A DNA stretch of 64,000 bases, from NCBI GenBank assembly GCA_003586115.2, contig QVOM02000126.1, forward strand, positions 58,057,362 through 58,121,361. Reading direction: 5' to 3'. A program made the translations under genes and the position numbers. Shown here piece by piece: positions 1 to 12,301 of this stretch; the stretch's first letter is position 1, and the number at the start of each line of letters is the position of its first letter. The notes under the pieces were generated by a model that worked only from the letters and a program-made list of their open reading frames with translations, made no database searches and was not told the DNA's origin. This DNA is from Salvator merianae. Its lineage: Eukaryota > Chordata > Lepidosauria > Squamata > Teiidae.

Positions 1-36
1 AGGAGGAGGAGGAGGAGGAGGAGGAGGAGGAGGAGG
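1..36. repeat. (AGG)12 trinucleotide microsatellite
   Basis: Twelve perfect AGG units begin at the first base, so the tract probably continues outside the window. It runs straight into the end of a TIR element. Nothing suggests it is coding. Confidence 0.97.
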
Positions 37-40
37 CCTC

Positions 41-92
41 CTCTACTCCAGGATATATTCTGATATAAGGCCCAATGTAGAAAGGGCCTTAG
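41..92. mobile_element. Family A inverted-repeat end (fragment)
   Basis: The motifs TACTCCAGGATATATTCTG and GTAGAAAGGGCC match the ends at about 14,594-14,672 and 24,041-24,119, with scattered substitutions. This looks like one terminal inverted repeat of a non-autonomous DNA transposon, cut by the AGG microsatellite or the window edge. No transposase frame is present. The match is seen by eye. Assignment to a superfamily such as hAT is not possible here. Confidence 0.6.
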
Positions 93-95
93 TCA

Positions 96-1187
96 GCAAA
101 GAGGCACGCTCTAAAAATGAGAAAGCAAGTGGTGTGGAGAGGGAGAAACTATCACCCAGACTGGGTGCGGAGGAAAAGGCAACTGGTATGAGACTTTTGA
201 AAACTAGACAAAGGATACGCTGAGGAAAGATGAGAGGTAAATGCGTTTTGGAAATACAGACTTAGATAACCTGTCAGATCAAGTCAGTGTTTAAAGTCCA
301 CATTTCTGCATTTTTTACAAGAATTGAGAGGGCAGCATCTCTGTAAGGGCAGCTAAAATAAAAGTGCAGATTGGATCAATTGCATGACTTAGAGCTTTCT
401 GTTAACAAAACTCTCCACTGTCAAAAGGCTGTCAAGGGAGTTCCTGTATTCAAACAGACAGCAATTTAAACATATCATTAACCAGGGAACTAAGAAATAT
501 TAAAACAAGGAATATTTTTAAGGCTATTTAGCTACTTGGGGGTGGTAAGTGTCTGCTCCTATTAAATTCTTACCACTGTTTCTCCAAACTGTCAAAATCG
601 GAAATTTGTTGACTGATGCAGCCAAGATAACCATGGCAAGCAAAATACTGGGGCTCGAGGTGATAGGGTGGTTACAGGTGACACTGCTGGTGGCCTTGCT
701 CTGCTTTGAAACACATTGTTTTAAATAAGAAAATCCTTGACACTGAGACCACAGAGCCAAATGAGACTTTTTGAAATGAACGCAAAGCATCCGATCATCA
801 CTGCCATTTCAGTCTGGAAATTCTTTGCATCCTCTTGGGGCTCCCATAAATTGTTTTGTCCTCATGGTTGTGGTCATGAAGACCCCAGTTTCTAATTAAA
901 CTGATGCGTGTTTGAAATATAATTAAAAGCTATCTTTGGAAAAGAAGACGAAATGCATCAGAATGTAACTTATAACCAACTACTATAAGGAGAAAAAAAT
1001 GTCTTGTGGACACATACAAACCGAACACATACAAACACTGTTTATGATATATCAAAACGTTTAGAAAATTCTTCAGTACAATCCTAGCCATTGTGTTCAG
1101 TGGCATGTACTTCTAGGAAAGTCTTCAGAGGATTGAAATCCTGGCTAGGCTGTATAATCTCCCTTTAGCAGTATTTGAAATATCATA
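96..1187. other. Intergenic DNA, no recognised feature
   Basis: Moderately AT-rich sequence. The open frame at 524-790 (minus) has no recognisable domain, and I see no splice-flanked exon. No tandem array or TIR pair was noticed. Confidence 0.5.
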
Positions 1188-1579
1188 GGGTTTTTCTGCA
1201 CTTTATTCTAGAACATGCTCTTCTTCTGGACCTCTTTTGTGCACAAGCTAATGTGGACTGGAGAGGCCCCACCCCTCTGGTAGACTCTGTCTGCACAAGA
1301 TGGAGCATACTCCAAATGATGAGGCCCAAGATGCCTCCTGGTCTCCTCCTGGGTTGGAATAGCAATGGACCTGATTAAACAGATCCACCAATATACTAAA
1401 GTCATGGGGGTCCCTTTTTGATGGCATGCCTTGTTGCACCACTGAAATGAGTTCCACAGATGCTCTGAGGCCATGAACATTTGTGAAGATCATATAGGGA
1501 TTTGTCCAGAACAGATTGGGACTAGCACCTGTCTGATCCAAACCTGCAGTTCCAGATCAGCACAGGTAAGTGCAGAAAT
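1188..1579. mobile_element. Family 1 TIR element, about 390 bp
   Basis: The left end carries TTTTTCTGCACTTT and the right end carries GGTAAGTGCAGAAAT, which form an inverted pair. Inside, the order of motifs (CTTCTGGACCTCTTTTGTGCAC, a TTAAACAGATC block, TTTTGATGGCA, CACTGAAATG, CTCTGAGGC) is shared with the elements at 13.4, 41.4 and 54.3 kb. This is typical of a non-autonomous DNA transposon family that has lost coding sequence. Small frames on both strands inside it are not genes. Confidence 0.65.
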
Positions 1580-2927
1580 GTTCATACTGTCTACCCAATC
1601 TTACAACAAAGTAGGTGTCTTACAACTAATTCACAGCAAATGTGAACAGAATATTCATATTATTTTCATCACTTTAAGTGATGCATGGTGGCAGAGCAGA
1701 CGTGCAAATGGTGAATCAAAGAATGTATACATATGTGGAAAACAACTCCATAGTCTTCAAAACCATCTTTGTATAAGGTGGTGGTTGTTGTTGGGTGTCA
1801 CCGAGTCACGGTCAGCTCCTGGACTGTAGTCACACTATACCTTTAATCAGTTTCTAGGCTGTCCTAGTTCTCAGGGATCACATGGCAAAGTGTTTTTCCG
1901 GTTCAGCTATGGACTTTCCCTTCCTAACTGGGACTATTCTGTATTTACATTATTCCAGCACTAGTCCATTTCAGCTGCAAGAAATAGATCCAGGCAACAG
2001 ACTGCCAATCATTACCCTGCTCAGCTGCAGCGTGGAGCCCCAGAGCTGAAGGGGGTGACCTGAGCTGGCCACTGCCAACTGCAATCTGGCTGTATCACCC
2101 ATGGAGCCGACTCACCTCACTCCAGGAAAGGTGTCCCATTGCACACAGCTACAATATGGAGGGCAGTCTGTGAACTCTGGGGCTTGGAACCAGAAGCGGC
2201 AAACTGAGTTGACCTGTCTGGCATGCCTTCACCCACCTACTGCTGGCCACAATGTGGCTGCACAACCTCAGAACTGCTTCGCACACACACCCAGCGAAGT
2301 GTGAACAGGCTGAAAATGTCTTGAGTTCCTAGTCTGTCCTAAAACAGAATAACATGTCATGGTGTGACGACAGCCCTGGTTGACTACCTAGGCAACTGTA
2401 TGTGATTTTCATGACAGAAGTGGTTTGCAATTGACTACTTTCAGGGAGAGGATGAGGATAGAACTAGCAACCCTGTGCTTAAACCAGAGCAAAAGTAACC
2501 AAAATTAAACTTTATAAGCAGCAAAGTAGTTATTTTTTAAAAAATGAGAAACTCTCTCCTTTTGATTTTGAAAGATATATATAAATGACTGAGGGCCCAG
2601 CTACATTCAATATTACTCAAGCGCCTGAGCCAAATAGCTTGTTTCACTTCAGGAATGTTCACATTTACAGTTGTTAACCTTCCTCAAGCTCTTGTTTCTC
2701 CCATTTCTTTCCAGCACACATATTGTATATTCTGTCTCATCTCATTCCAAGTAACCCAGCTGATTAATCCCTTTCTCTAGCAAAGTGATGTGATTGGACA
2801 TCTGCCCAACGTCCAGCCTCTAAAATGAATTTAATTCACTTTAGGATTAAAAAAATAAATAAATAAAAAACCTGTGAATTTTATCCACTTTTCTGAAAAT
2901 TCACCTTTGGGTTAGATAAAATACCTT
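1580..2927. other. Intergenic DNA with possible old repeat pieces
   Basis: Around 1,780-1,900 the GTTGTTGTTGGGTGTCACCGAGTC stretch recalls the 3' region of RTE/BovB-related SINEs, but the match is too weak to call. Around 2,290-2,315 AGTGTGAACAGGCTG resembles a family B end. The frame at 2,101-2,304 has no domain. The rest shows nothing I recognise. Confidence 0.35.
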
Positions 2928-3290
2928 AAGAACATAAGAGGAGCCTTGCTGGATCAGACCATGGCCCATCTAGCCCAGCATTCTGTTTCACACAGTGGCC
3001 CACCAATTGCTTCTGGGCATTCTCAAACAGAATAAAAGGCAGAACCTTCACCTGCTCTTGACTTCCTGCAAATGGTTTTACAGACATTCTGCCTGTCTTT
3101 CCAACCTGGAGGCAGTACCTAGGCATCCATTCTAGCAGCCAAATGACTGCTAGAATGATAGCAGCCATTCTTATTGATACACCTGACCTCCATGAATCTG
3201 CCCAGTCCTTTTTTAAAGCCATCCAGGCTGATTGTCACTTTTATGATCTATGCATTCCAGAGGCTGACCAGAGATGCATTGAGACTGGAC
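2928..3290 (-). mobile_element. CR1/L3-like LINE 3' end (fragment)
   Basis: Read on the minus strand, the fragment ends in GGCTCCTCTTATGTTCTTAA, the same kind of tail as the better-preserved copy at 61.4-62.1 kb. The block around 2,950-3,110 (ATCTAGCCCAGCATTCTGTT, CACACAGTGGCCCACC, AACCTGGAGGCAG) recurs at 9.5 and 17.1 kb. Beyond 3,110 lies degraded sequence from just upstream of this tail. No target-site duplication is seen, as is usual for CR1-type elements. It is a dead, 5'-truncated copy. Confidence 0.8.
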
Positions 3291-3750
3291 CCTGAGAAAC
3301 TATGGGCAAATTGTTCAAATGAACACACACACTTGCATACGAGTACCTCAAGAATGTGCTACAGCTTCAACATGACTACAGTCCAGCGGCATAAGCATGG
3401 AAGTTTCCATCAGAGTCAGAATTTTGTGTTACCTCTGCCACTTTCATCTTGATGCCGGAAAACAAAAACAATTTCAAGGGTCTGACCTCAAAGATAAAAC
3501 ACTAGTAACCAAGCACTGATCTCCCTCAATAAATATCATCCCAGACAACAATCTGCAATGATATTTGCATTAAAAAGTGGATTTGCAAGTAGTAGGGCCC
3601 TGATCCACAGAAGAGAGAAAATGCATGAATGTATGTAGAAATTGTGCTAATTTATGTATGCAGGTACAAGACAAAGGTATAAATGCATTTCATTATGATA
3701 AAATGTTGGCCAAGTGCTTTGTTTGTCATCCAAGTCTCTCTTTTTCCCAG
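3291..3750. other. Intergenic DNA, nothing recognised
   Basis: About 460 bp between a LINE tail and a TIR element. No repeat, domain or motif recognised. Confidence 0.5.
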
Positions 3751-4179
3751 TCTTAGGGCCTGTTCATACCTACCTGCTGGGGAGCTTCTGGACACTCATC
3801 AGACAGGCCCGTCTACATGCCAGTGAGTCCAAGAGTGCCTCCAGCTGTTTCCAGATGCTGGTAACTGTGGACAACTAAAATGTTGTCTGCAGCTTGGCCG
3901 GGAGTATCCTCTTCCTGCAAGTGGGCAGGACGGTGTGGCTGCCATTGCACAGTCACACACTGTGTCCTGATCACCATGTTGCCACAGCCACTGTCATGGT
4001 GATCAGGCCTACCCTGGAAAGGCCATTTGCACTTTGAGTGCTGGTGGCCCAATAAAGGGCTGTTCCAGGCCCCAAAGCACAAATGGCTGCCTCCATTCCT
4101 GATCCTGTCCAGCCTGGTTTGGTATGCCTATACCATTCCCATACCATACCAGGCCATAAGGTGTGGACAGGATCTTAGA
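3751..4179 (-). mobile_element. Family B TIR element with subterminal hairpin
   Basis: The left end TCTTAGGGCCTGTTCATACC pairs with the right end read in reverse, TCTAAGATCCTGTCCACACC. Near the right end lies a hairpin (about 4,113-4,150) with arms close to CCTGGTATGGTATG. The core GCACTCAAAGTGCAAATGG is related to the reverse-oriented copies near 23.7 kb and 26.6 kb. The order TIR, hairpin, core, TIR is kept between copies, which supports a real family. No target-site duplication could be fixed. Confidence 0.65.
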
Positions 4180-5743
4180 CTAAGGCTGGACCCAAGTCAG
4201 TGCCAGCAACTGCTTCAAAGCAGAAGTGTTTGTTCCTGCCCCAAGGGGAGGCACATAGTGCCCACAATCCATGTGCCTCACTCCCTTGCTCTTCTAGGAA
4301 CCAAAAATCCCCAGATTAAAAAAGAGTGTCATATTGTGCCAGAAACAGCCCTAGAAGTGTACCGTATTTGGTGCAACACCTATACAGAGCAAGGAAAGTG
4401 AATTGATCTACATGTGCCTACATGGCAACCAGGAATGTGCAGTGAGCACTCTCAGAATGCTTTATCTCCCTCTGCAGGAAGGGTGCTGTGGAGGACGCTT
4501 GTCAGCTCTCCAGCATTCTTATCAGAGTGCTATACATTCATGGGCACCTTGGGCATGCGATACCATAATCCTAGGGACTGTTCTGATCACCTGCCACTGC
4601 ACACATGGATGCAGCCTAATTTTTAAAGTGGATATGTGGCCAGTATAAACAAATATACATGCAAACCTTTAGTGGTAAAACTCTGACCCCTGCCCAAAGC
4701 AAATTAACATTTTGTTTTTCTTCAAAATAACCAAGGCTCTAGCATTCTTGTCCCCAGAAACTATAAGTAAAAGAATCCAGCCAGGGAGAAATCATCTTAA
4801 GGAGAAAGCTGAGAAAACCACATTACGTGACTGAAGCTGGCCCTCTATACAAGACATCCACAGAGAATGTGCATCTGTGAAATTATACGCAGATGCAAAA
4901 CTGGACAAGACTCATTCTCTTTTAATTATTGTGGAGAAATTTAAACAGATGTAATGGCCATGCATCCTACAGTTGTCTGGTTATCTCTGCTTAGACACCT
5001 ATCACCCAACGATTGTCCATGGCAATTTCAGCAACTCCCTTGAGGTCACTAGAGGAGAATTTTCTTTGTGAAAACATGCTCGTCCTTCTACCTAGTCTTC
5101 TGTGTTTTAAGTGGAATACACTCAAGTGAAGTCTAGCTGTTGTTGACTAACTTGATTTTCATCTGATTTATGCAAGTCTCCTGGGGATTTTATTGGCAAA
5201 GGACCATTAGCTGCTGTGCACTTCATTTAAGCAGTCAATCCTTTGTTGCATTAGTGTCCCAGGATACTATAGACACAAAAGCAAGCTGACCCTGGGGACA
5301 CATTAAGCTGACTCCATTTACTTCATGACTGTCTTTCTTCACATTTGTTCCATGAGGAAGTGCTTCTGCTTCAGAGTTCTGGTCTGGCTTTTTGTTTGTT
5401 TGTTTGTGTTTACAGGACTGGGACAGCAGATAAACAAAAGAAGTTTGCATTCACTTTCTGTTTCAGCTAAATGTTAGTTGAAGATCAGAGAGCAGAAGTG
5501 TAGGACTGTAGTTCCTTTTATTTATTTGTGGTTCTTTTAAGTGATGTCCAGAGACCTACATTTCATGGTTGTTTGAAAGTTTATATAACAGTGGGAAGCT
5601 GTTAAACAGCAGTTTACCTTGACTTTTTAAAAAAGGTTTAGAGTTAACACTTATTTTGCCTTATTTTTTCAGGTACTGCTTAACATTTTACAGTTTTGTT
5701 TCCCTCCAACACCCTTTTAAGAGATTAGCAGATGATAGATGGG
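4180..5743. other. Intergenic DNA
   Basis: Short frames at 4,403-4,648 and 5,235-5,450 carry no domain. At 4,430-4,620 there may be another decayed TIR repeat, but I cannot pair its ends. The rest is AT-rich with no recognised repeat. Confidence 0.4.
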
Positions 5744-5772
5744 TGGATGGATGGATGGATGGATGGATGGAT
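5744..5772. repeat. (GGAT)n tetranucleotide microsatellite
   Basis: About seven near-perfect GGAT units in otherwise AT-rich single-copy-looking DNA. Confidence 0.9.
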
Positions 5773-8179
5773 AAAGAACTTTTTATACTTAGATTTTTAA
5801 AATGATGTTTCTAGACATTCCAACTTAGTTAAGCGCTAGTGAAAAATAAATCCCAAAGGCTTGGGGTTATGTCAGTTTTTGTGCTGCTAGTGAAAGTTAA
5901 ATCCTACTGAATTCAGCAAGTTTTTCCTACACAGAATGTGTAGGATTGGCTGCATGTTAGCCTTCTGCCATTCACCATATACTATACATGTTTGTCCAAC
6001 CCTCATATATATCTGAATAAAAACATCATCATTTTATAACACTATGCCTTCCATGAATAATTCATTCTATATTACTTTTGTTTTTGAAAGTGTTCTCAGT
6101 TAGAGGCAAAAACAAATTTTAGCTCTTTGTTAGTTGCATACACCAAAAAAGTTCCCACCCATTATAACTGAGCAGCTAACGAAGACAAAAAATATTTAAA
6201 GATTTTAACTTAGCTCCCTAACTTAGTAGTTTAATCTTTCGTACAGTTTCTGAGCTAAGATCTCACCTCTTATAGAAGCTTATTTTGACTTTCTTATATT
6301 ACTCTGACATCAACATAATCCATTTGCTGTTGATTTTATATTTGCTTTTCGCAGTGGAAGTATTTTTCCAAGATTAAACTATTAAAAGCCTACTATCCTT
6401 TTCTTCAGACATGCAACACTATTTTTATGCTGTAATGGTTTAATAAGGAGATTCAACTCAGCATTTTCTAAAGGTTTCTAGAACTAAAAAAAAGAAAAAG
6501 ATAATTAAACAGTGGCCTTTAAGTGCTGAGCTACTTTTTCAGTTCATACCTTTTTGTTTATTTATATTATGAATGTTTTCATCCATTCCTTGTGGACGAT
6601 ATACCTGTGAAAAAGTTTCCTAAATATAAACCAAAATCAATTACGTAAAACAAATCTTAGTGATTTTGTTGCATGACTAATGGGGAATAGATAAGAAATA
6701 TAACTATAGTTTTACTACTGAAAACTAATTAAGGCCATGCTCCTATATATATATCTATACATCACAATCTAAGTATCTGTAGCCCATGTTTTGATGGACT
6801 TCCCATCAGTGTTTAGAACATGTTTACATATTATTTAATAACAGATATAACTGTGATAATACCAAACATTTCTCCTTCGATTTGTCCACAACTTAACTTG
6901 AATATTAGCTGCAGCCATTATTCCTCACTAAAAAATGTTTTATTTAGTGGAATTTGTAAAAGCATTGCCATGATTGATGTGAAGCTTTAAAATTATACCT
7001 TCTTATTAAAAAAAAATATAAACTGATATTTTCTTATTAAACACACGGCTTAAGAATTCTTAATCAGACTCTCCAGATAAAATCAATCAAAGAAGAAGAA
7101 AAATAAGCCATTATCTCCTGATAATTATTCCTGTTCAGCCCTTGTGAGAAATACTCCTGTCAAAATCAGAAAGAATTTCGACATTTTTGGAATAGACAAG
7201 TCTCTAAATCTAGAATTAACTTCTTCTCCCAAACCTTTAAGCTATTAACATAATGCAGGGTGAGCAATAATTTCAACAATAATTTTCTCTCCTTTAATTA
7301 TAAAGCAACCATGACAAGAAGAACAAGATTCAACAGGTGCATGATGCAAAACCAGATATCTGCCATCAAACCATTTCTTGCTGCTGCTGCTGCAGTAAAA
7401 AGTACATGGAAGTGATCCTTGAAAAGGTTCATGAATTCAAATTGACTGTATCAGAAGCAGAGAGCAAACATTTCCTTCCACATTCATAAGTACATGATGT
7501 TACAAACCTACTTTGGGATATGCTATGAGGTATGTAATCCTGTTTGCCAGACTATGGATAAATCAAGCAAAAACAATCTTGATATTTCCAGTGTGATTAG
7601 TAACTATGGGAGTGTGAATCCTGAAGTTGAGGTCTTACAGATTTGCCCTCTGTGAAGAGACTCTGACCAAAAAGACAAAAGCAAAGTGATGGGGTCCTCT
7701 ACCCACCCTGTTCTCTGGAAGAAAGAGAGTTCTGCCATCTTCACAGCACTTTTACTTTTAAGATATCACTGCTACAAAGAACACCCGAGCAATTCTGTTT
7801 CTATCCTTCCTTGACAATCACATTATTAAAGAAATTGGAGTTTTTCAATAGCCTGGAGCTCCCCCTTTAGATCAGTTTCTTAGTCACTGGAGGCCTAAAG
7901 CTAATACTACAAGTTTAAGATAGAGTTCCTATTATTTCCATTGCAGATAAACATCCAGATGTCACTGGGGATCGTGGGGGGAAGAAAGAGAGACAGCATC
8001 ATTTCCTTGATGGCTATATTTTACTTTCATCGTATATTTTAAAAGGCTTAGAAAATTTCACATACAGAAAAGTACAACATTGTGAAATGCCAGGATAGGT
8101 TTTGATAGAATGAAATACTTGCTGAATGCAGTATGAAATGAGGTTGCAGGCTGTTGTAATCTAATCAGCAAAGGACACT
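5773..8179. other. AT-rich DNA without recognised repeats
   Basis: About 2.4 kb with no repeat family I know, no TIR pair and no long open frame. A CTG/CTGCTG run lies near 7,381-7,395. A stretch this free of transposons could hold conserved non-coding elements, but only a cross-species alignment could show that. Confidence 0.4.
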
Positions 8180-8291
8180 AAAGCTGCATCCAGACATCAC
8201 TTACTTATTCCACTACATTTGGATATTCCAGAATAAAGCATGGATATTCCAATTCAGATGCAATAAGTAAGTAATGTCTAGACGCAGCCTT
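8180..8291. mobile_element. Palindromic MITE, about 112 bp
   Basis: The left arm AAGCTGCATCCAGACATCAC pairs with the right arm, which reads AAGGCTGCGTCTAGACATTA on the other strand. The centre holds two GGATATTCC motifs around AATAAAGCATGG. The same design recurs at 57,748-57,884. The element is too short to code for anything and probably depended on a transposase elsewhere. It abuts the next repeat directly. Confidence 0.75.
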
Positions 8292-8700
8292 AGGCTACTC
8301 CAGACAGCAAGAGGAAAATGCGGCAAAATTGCTGGGCAAGGCAAAATTGCGGAGCAAGCTCAGGTCCTTATCTTGTCTGGTGCTTGCTCCCACAATGGTG
8401 TGGTGGGTATTTCTGGGTATTCCATGGTATGAAATATTCAGAAGTTTGCAAACACCAGACCCCTGCGCTTGCAAAGTGAGTATTTTCAGCCTGGTTTTAC
8501 CTCCATCTTTACATGGTGGGTATTTCCAACTGGAATAATCCTGAGAAGCAAGCACCAGACATGATAAACAATATCACTATGTGGGAAAACCGGGGTTAGG
8601 TATTTTTTTTCCTGCAAAAGCGTTATTGTACAATGAGATCAAAACCAAGCCCCGGGAAATACTAAATGATTGTCAAGTTTTGCAGCCAGTTAAACTCTTC
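8292..8700 (+). mobile_element. Family E MITE-like copy
   Basis: It begins TAGGCTACTCCAGACAGCAAG and continues with GGAAAATGC, a GCTTGCTCC block and TATTTCTGGGTATT. These occur in the same order in the better-defined copy at 35,172-35,612. The right end is not clear here, so the end coordinate is approximate. The paired frames on both strands (8,295-8,555) are chance. Confidence 0.5.
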
Positions 8701-9530
8701 AGAAGAGATCCTCTAAGCTTTTGACTGCTCAGCAAAGAGCCAGCCGTTTTTCCATGGCAGTTATGCCCCTGTTAGAGTGTAACAAATAGATAAAAGCACC
8801 CCACACAAGCAACTATCTGAGGTTTCATTTTTATATTTGATACACAGAAATCACATAACACATGTTTGTTAAATCCCACCATACCCTGAATGTCGTCTTC
8901 TACTTTTAAAGGCTCTGAGAGTAGATGGATGTTACAGAACACACTAATTCTATTTGAACATGGCATCTTTTACAGTTTAGGCTGGAAGGGACTTTGTATC
9001 TATGTTTAATTCTCTGAGTGCTGCAGAATTTAGCACAGTTCAAACATTATTGCGTTTGGGAGGAAAAGGAATTGCCCATGATGAATTCTTTTTTTCCCCT
9101 CTCTAAGCTCTTGTTTACTTCACATGCTGTCAGATGGCGCCTCCTACCTGTCCACTGGGAAAAACAAAGCTTAGTTTATCCAGAATTTATTTTGGAATCA
9201 CAAAGAAAAATTCACCCCATTTAACAATGTGCTATAACGATCAGTTTTGTTTTGTTAGTCTAAAACACACACACACATACTAGCCTTTACTTTTCAGAAA
9301 GAAGCATGATTAGCTATTCTCTTTGTACCAGCTTTGTTGGGAAGGATTGTGAATATTTCATAAGCCACCTTTCCTTCAACTCAGAGTTGTAAGGGGGAGG
9401 AGCTGCACATATGAATACACACTGCAGGGGAGAAATTAAAAAAAAGAAGAAGAAGAAAAGAATCTACATAGGGCAAATTATTGGTGGTTGTATCCATCTT
9501 TGATACAGTGTCCTCAAATGTCACACACAA
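8701..9530. other. Intergenic DNA with short simple repeats
   Basis: Contains a short CA run at about 9,266-9,278 and a purine-rich AAAAAAGAAGAAGAAG stretch near 9,440-9,465. The frames present have no domain. Confidence 0.4.
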
Positions 9531-9775
9531 GAGCATAAGAAGTGCCCCACTGGATCAGACCTATGTCCCATCTAACCCAGCAGTCTGCTCTTGCAGTGGC
9601 CATCCAGCTGCAGAAGGGAGCCCACCAGCAGGACACAAGCATACAGCTTGCTCTACTGTCTCCCAACAGCTGGCCTCTGGAGGTACACCACGTCCTACTG
9701 CTATCAGTGCTAATAGCTACAGAAAGATCCAACATGACTCAACCACAAAAAAATGGGTCTTTTCGAGCCCCTTCT
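9531..9775 (-). mobile_element. CR1/L3-like LINE 3' end (fragment)
   Basis: It starts at AGAGCATAAGAAGTGCC, the reverse of a TTCTTATG-type tail. It shares CTGGATCAGACC, CCATCTAACCCAGCAGTCTG and CAGTGGCCATCCAGCTGC with the other tails at 2.9, 17.1 and 61.4 kb. It is truncated and non-coding. The three overlapping short frames over it are shadows. Confidence 0.78.
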
Positions 9776-11232
9776 AGGTGCTTTGAAGACAACTCTACAG
9801 AACGTGCCTTGGTTTTGGCAATGGAAGAAATGAATGGCCACTCCACCGTCTTCTAATCAGACTTTGGATGAGTTTCATGCTATCACTGCCTCCCCTTTGT
9901 TTCGTGATGGAGAAAAACTTAGGGCAAGAGAAGAAAGTTGCAAGATGTCATTATTGATGTCTGCAGCTCAATACCATTCCATTCTCAGATCTGATGATGT
10001 AGAATGCATGATGTACTATGAAGAGAAACTGCATCATTTCAAAGGAGCTGGTTTATGGCCTCTCTCACAAGATCCCCCAAAGATACATAGATCTCTTTGG
10101 CCTCTATTCATATGGGGTTTCCCCTCCATAGAAGAGAGTACTAATGCTTATTGAACTTGTTGAATGCTTATATAACTTGTTGAATGTTTCCTTATTTTTA
10201 TAGTGAGAATCAATGATTGTGTCCACACTAGACAAGAAGACCAGACCAGCAGCTCCAGCAGACGCCTCTTCCACATTGCACACTGGTCTATTGGGAAGCC
10301 ACACCTCCTGTGGAATGCTGTGTCCACATCCCAGAAGGCTTTACACATTACTGAGTTGATGGAGGAGCAGCTGTGCAAAAAATCATTGGGCACATCAGTA
10401 AATAAATGTGTAGCCAGCTATGGCAGTCTGCAGATTGGAATCCTTGGGGTGAAGCTCCAACTGGAAGCCTCACTTTTATTTTGCAAAACTGTAGTTTGGC
10501 CTACAAGGGACCAAATCAGATTCAGAAGATCAAAATGAGGTTTCCATCAAAGGCTTCCACTGCTATGTTGTCATGATGGGAGTATTTCATAAATAAGCAC
10601 AAGCAGGCAGATTGAAAGTGATATGGAAATTGAACAGTTCTTCAGTGCAATAAAACAAGTATAAACCGGCACAAATGTTGTATTCAGTAGCTAGTCATGC
10701 AGTCCATAACATGATATCTGTGGGTACCCATTTGTCCACCAAAGTCCTCCTAGATTCCATGAAATGTGAGCTCATTGCAACAGAATGGCCACATGCAGGA
10801 CTTGTTTTTTACTCCCTATGCTCAAAGCAATTCCTTCATACTTTGTGACCACTCGATGAGCATCTTTTCTTCTCTTTTCGGTGGTTGATAGGACAGTGTT
10901 AGCAACTGTCCTAAATTCTAAGGAATTAGTAGGAAAATCCTTCTTATCTTTTGTATTTTTCTGAAGGCAAATCAGGAGGAAATGTCTATGAAGATTTGCC
11001 TACTGGCATACCAGTCTCCACCACAAAATCCTTGTAGAAGTTGTTGCTTGTGGCAGTGAGCTAAAGAAGGAGCAGAAGAGACATTCTGAGCCAAGCGATA
11101 GTAGACAAGTAAGCAGGAAAATCATGGATTTTACCGGAAGATGAGAACAGCTTAGGATTTCATTTGGGCGACACAGTAGGAACTTGGACTGCAGGACCCA
11201 CATGGGTGTAGGAGAGACAGAGCTCTGACCAC
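9776..11232. other. Intergenic DNA, no gene recognised
   Basis: Frames of 60-111 codons occur on both strands (for example 10,203-10,538 plus) but overlap one another and show no domain. The density of GTGTCCACAC-like words suggests old TIR repeats, which I could not delimit. Confidence 0.35.
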
Positions 11233-11340
11233 CTTCAAACATCACTTACCTATTCCATTATTTCTGGATATTATGCAAGACAACATTCCCAGATTATTTC
11301 ACTTTGCCTAGATGTTAGAATGATATTCTGTGTTTTGCTA
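11233..11340. mobile_element. Decayed relative of the palindromic MITE
   Basis: AAACATCACTTACCTATTCC at the left and CCTAGATGTTAGAATG at the right resemble the arms of the 8.18-kb MITE. The centre keeps GGATATTATGCAAG. The match is weak, and the call rests on motif order alone. Confidence 0.35.
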
Positions 11341-11934
11341 TTGCCTCCAGATTTCCTTTCCACATGACTCACCCCATCCCATCTGACTCTGATTGGTCAG
11401 TTAGTGTTCACTTCTGTTGCTCCTGATTGGCTCTGTCTGGAATCCTCTCCACACTCATTCCCCTCCTCTTACATCCTCTATGTTAGGCATGGCATGCATG
11501 TTGCGACCCTTGCTTGACTTCACCCTATTGCCAGGTGAATTAACACCCACGGGCAGCAGAGGCACCAGAATCCACCATTACACTGAAAGAAATAGCTCTC
11601 ATTCTTGTGTTACATACTTTGGCACTTTGCAAGTGGCCCATTGTGGGATTGGCTAATCACACAGTGGAAGTATCCAGTAGCATTTCGAGAAGGATTTCTG
11701 GGTAGCTAGAAATCTTCAGTTCTCATTCAGTTCTCATGCCTCAGTTCTCACTAGTTCTCACAGCAGTAATCCAAACAGTGATGGAATTTCATATTAAAGG
11801 GATATTCCACCACAATAGTTCTTTCTCCCACAATACCTTAAAGGTAGGTTATCAGGTCCATATTCTAGGACTGTATTGGGAGCACCATGATCACACTGAG
11901 TAAATTAAATGCTATTCTGAAATAATTATGGGGT

Positions 11935-12301
11935 TTTGACCTTGTCTAGATGAACCCTCCAACAGGAGCCTTACCTGTGATCTCTCAAAAGAGTGTTTGG
12001 ATCCAGTCTTGATCAAAGCTGCCACTGTGCTACCTCCTTTGATCTCCGTGGATCAAAATGTGGTTTGGAGAGATTAAAGGTCAACCGTCAATCAGAGCTC
12101 TGTCTCCAACACCAACACCACCACTCTCCCAGTTTAACTGCATGAGTTATGGTGGCAGCAGCACTTTGTCCAGTGGCTTTGGAATAAATTCTTGATGAAA
12201 ATCAGTTTGATTTATGCTGCAATGGCCCATTGGTTACAACAGCAAGGGAGGGAAGAGGGAGGAGTGAAGATGCCCCAATTTGAAATCTCAGTTTGATCCT
12301 T
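11935..12301. mobile_element. Old interspersed repeat, left part, split by an L1
   Basis: The block TGGATCAAAATGTGG...GAGATTAAAGG is shared with 50,738-50,810 (GATCAAAATGTGG...AGATTAAAGGAGG), so it is an interspersed repeat of unknown class. It is interrupted at 12,302 by an L1 insertion and seems to resume after 12,802. I cannot name its family or find firm ends. Confidence 0.45.

Noticed and set aside
1780..1900. RTE/BovB-like SINE
   Set aside because: Only a short GTTGTTGTTGGGTGTCACC-type resemblance, with no tail or further blocks that can be aligned by eye.
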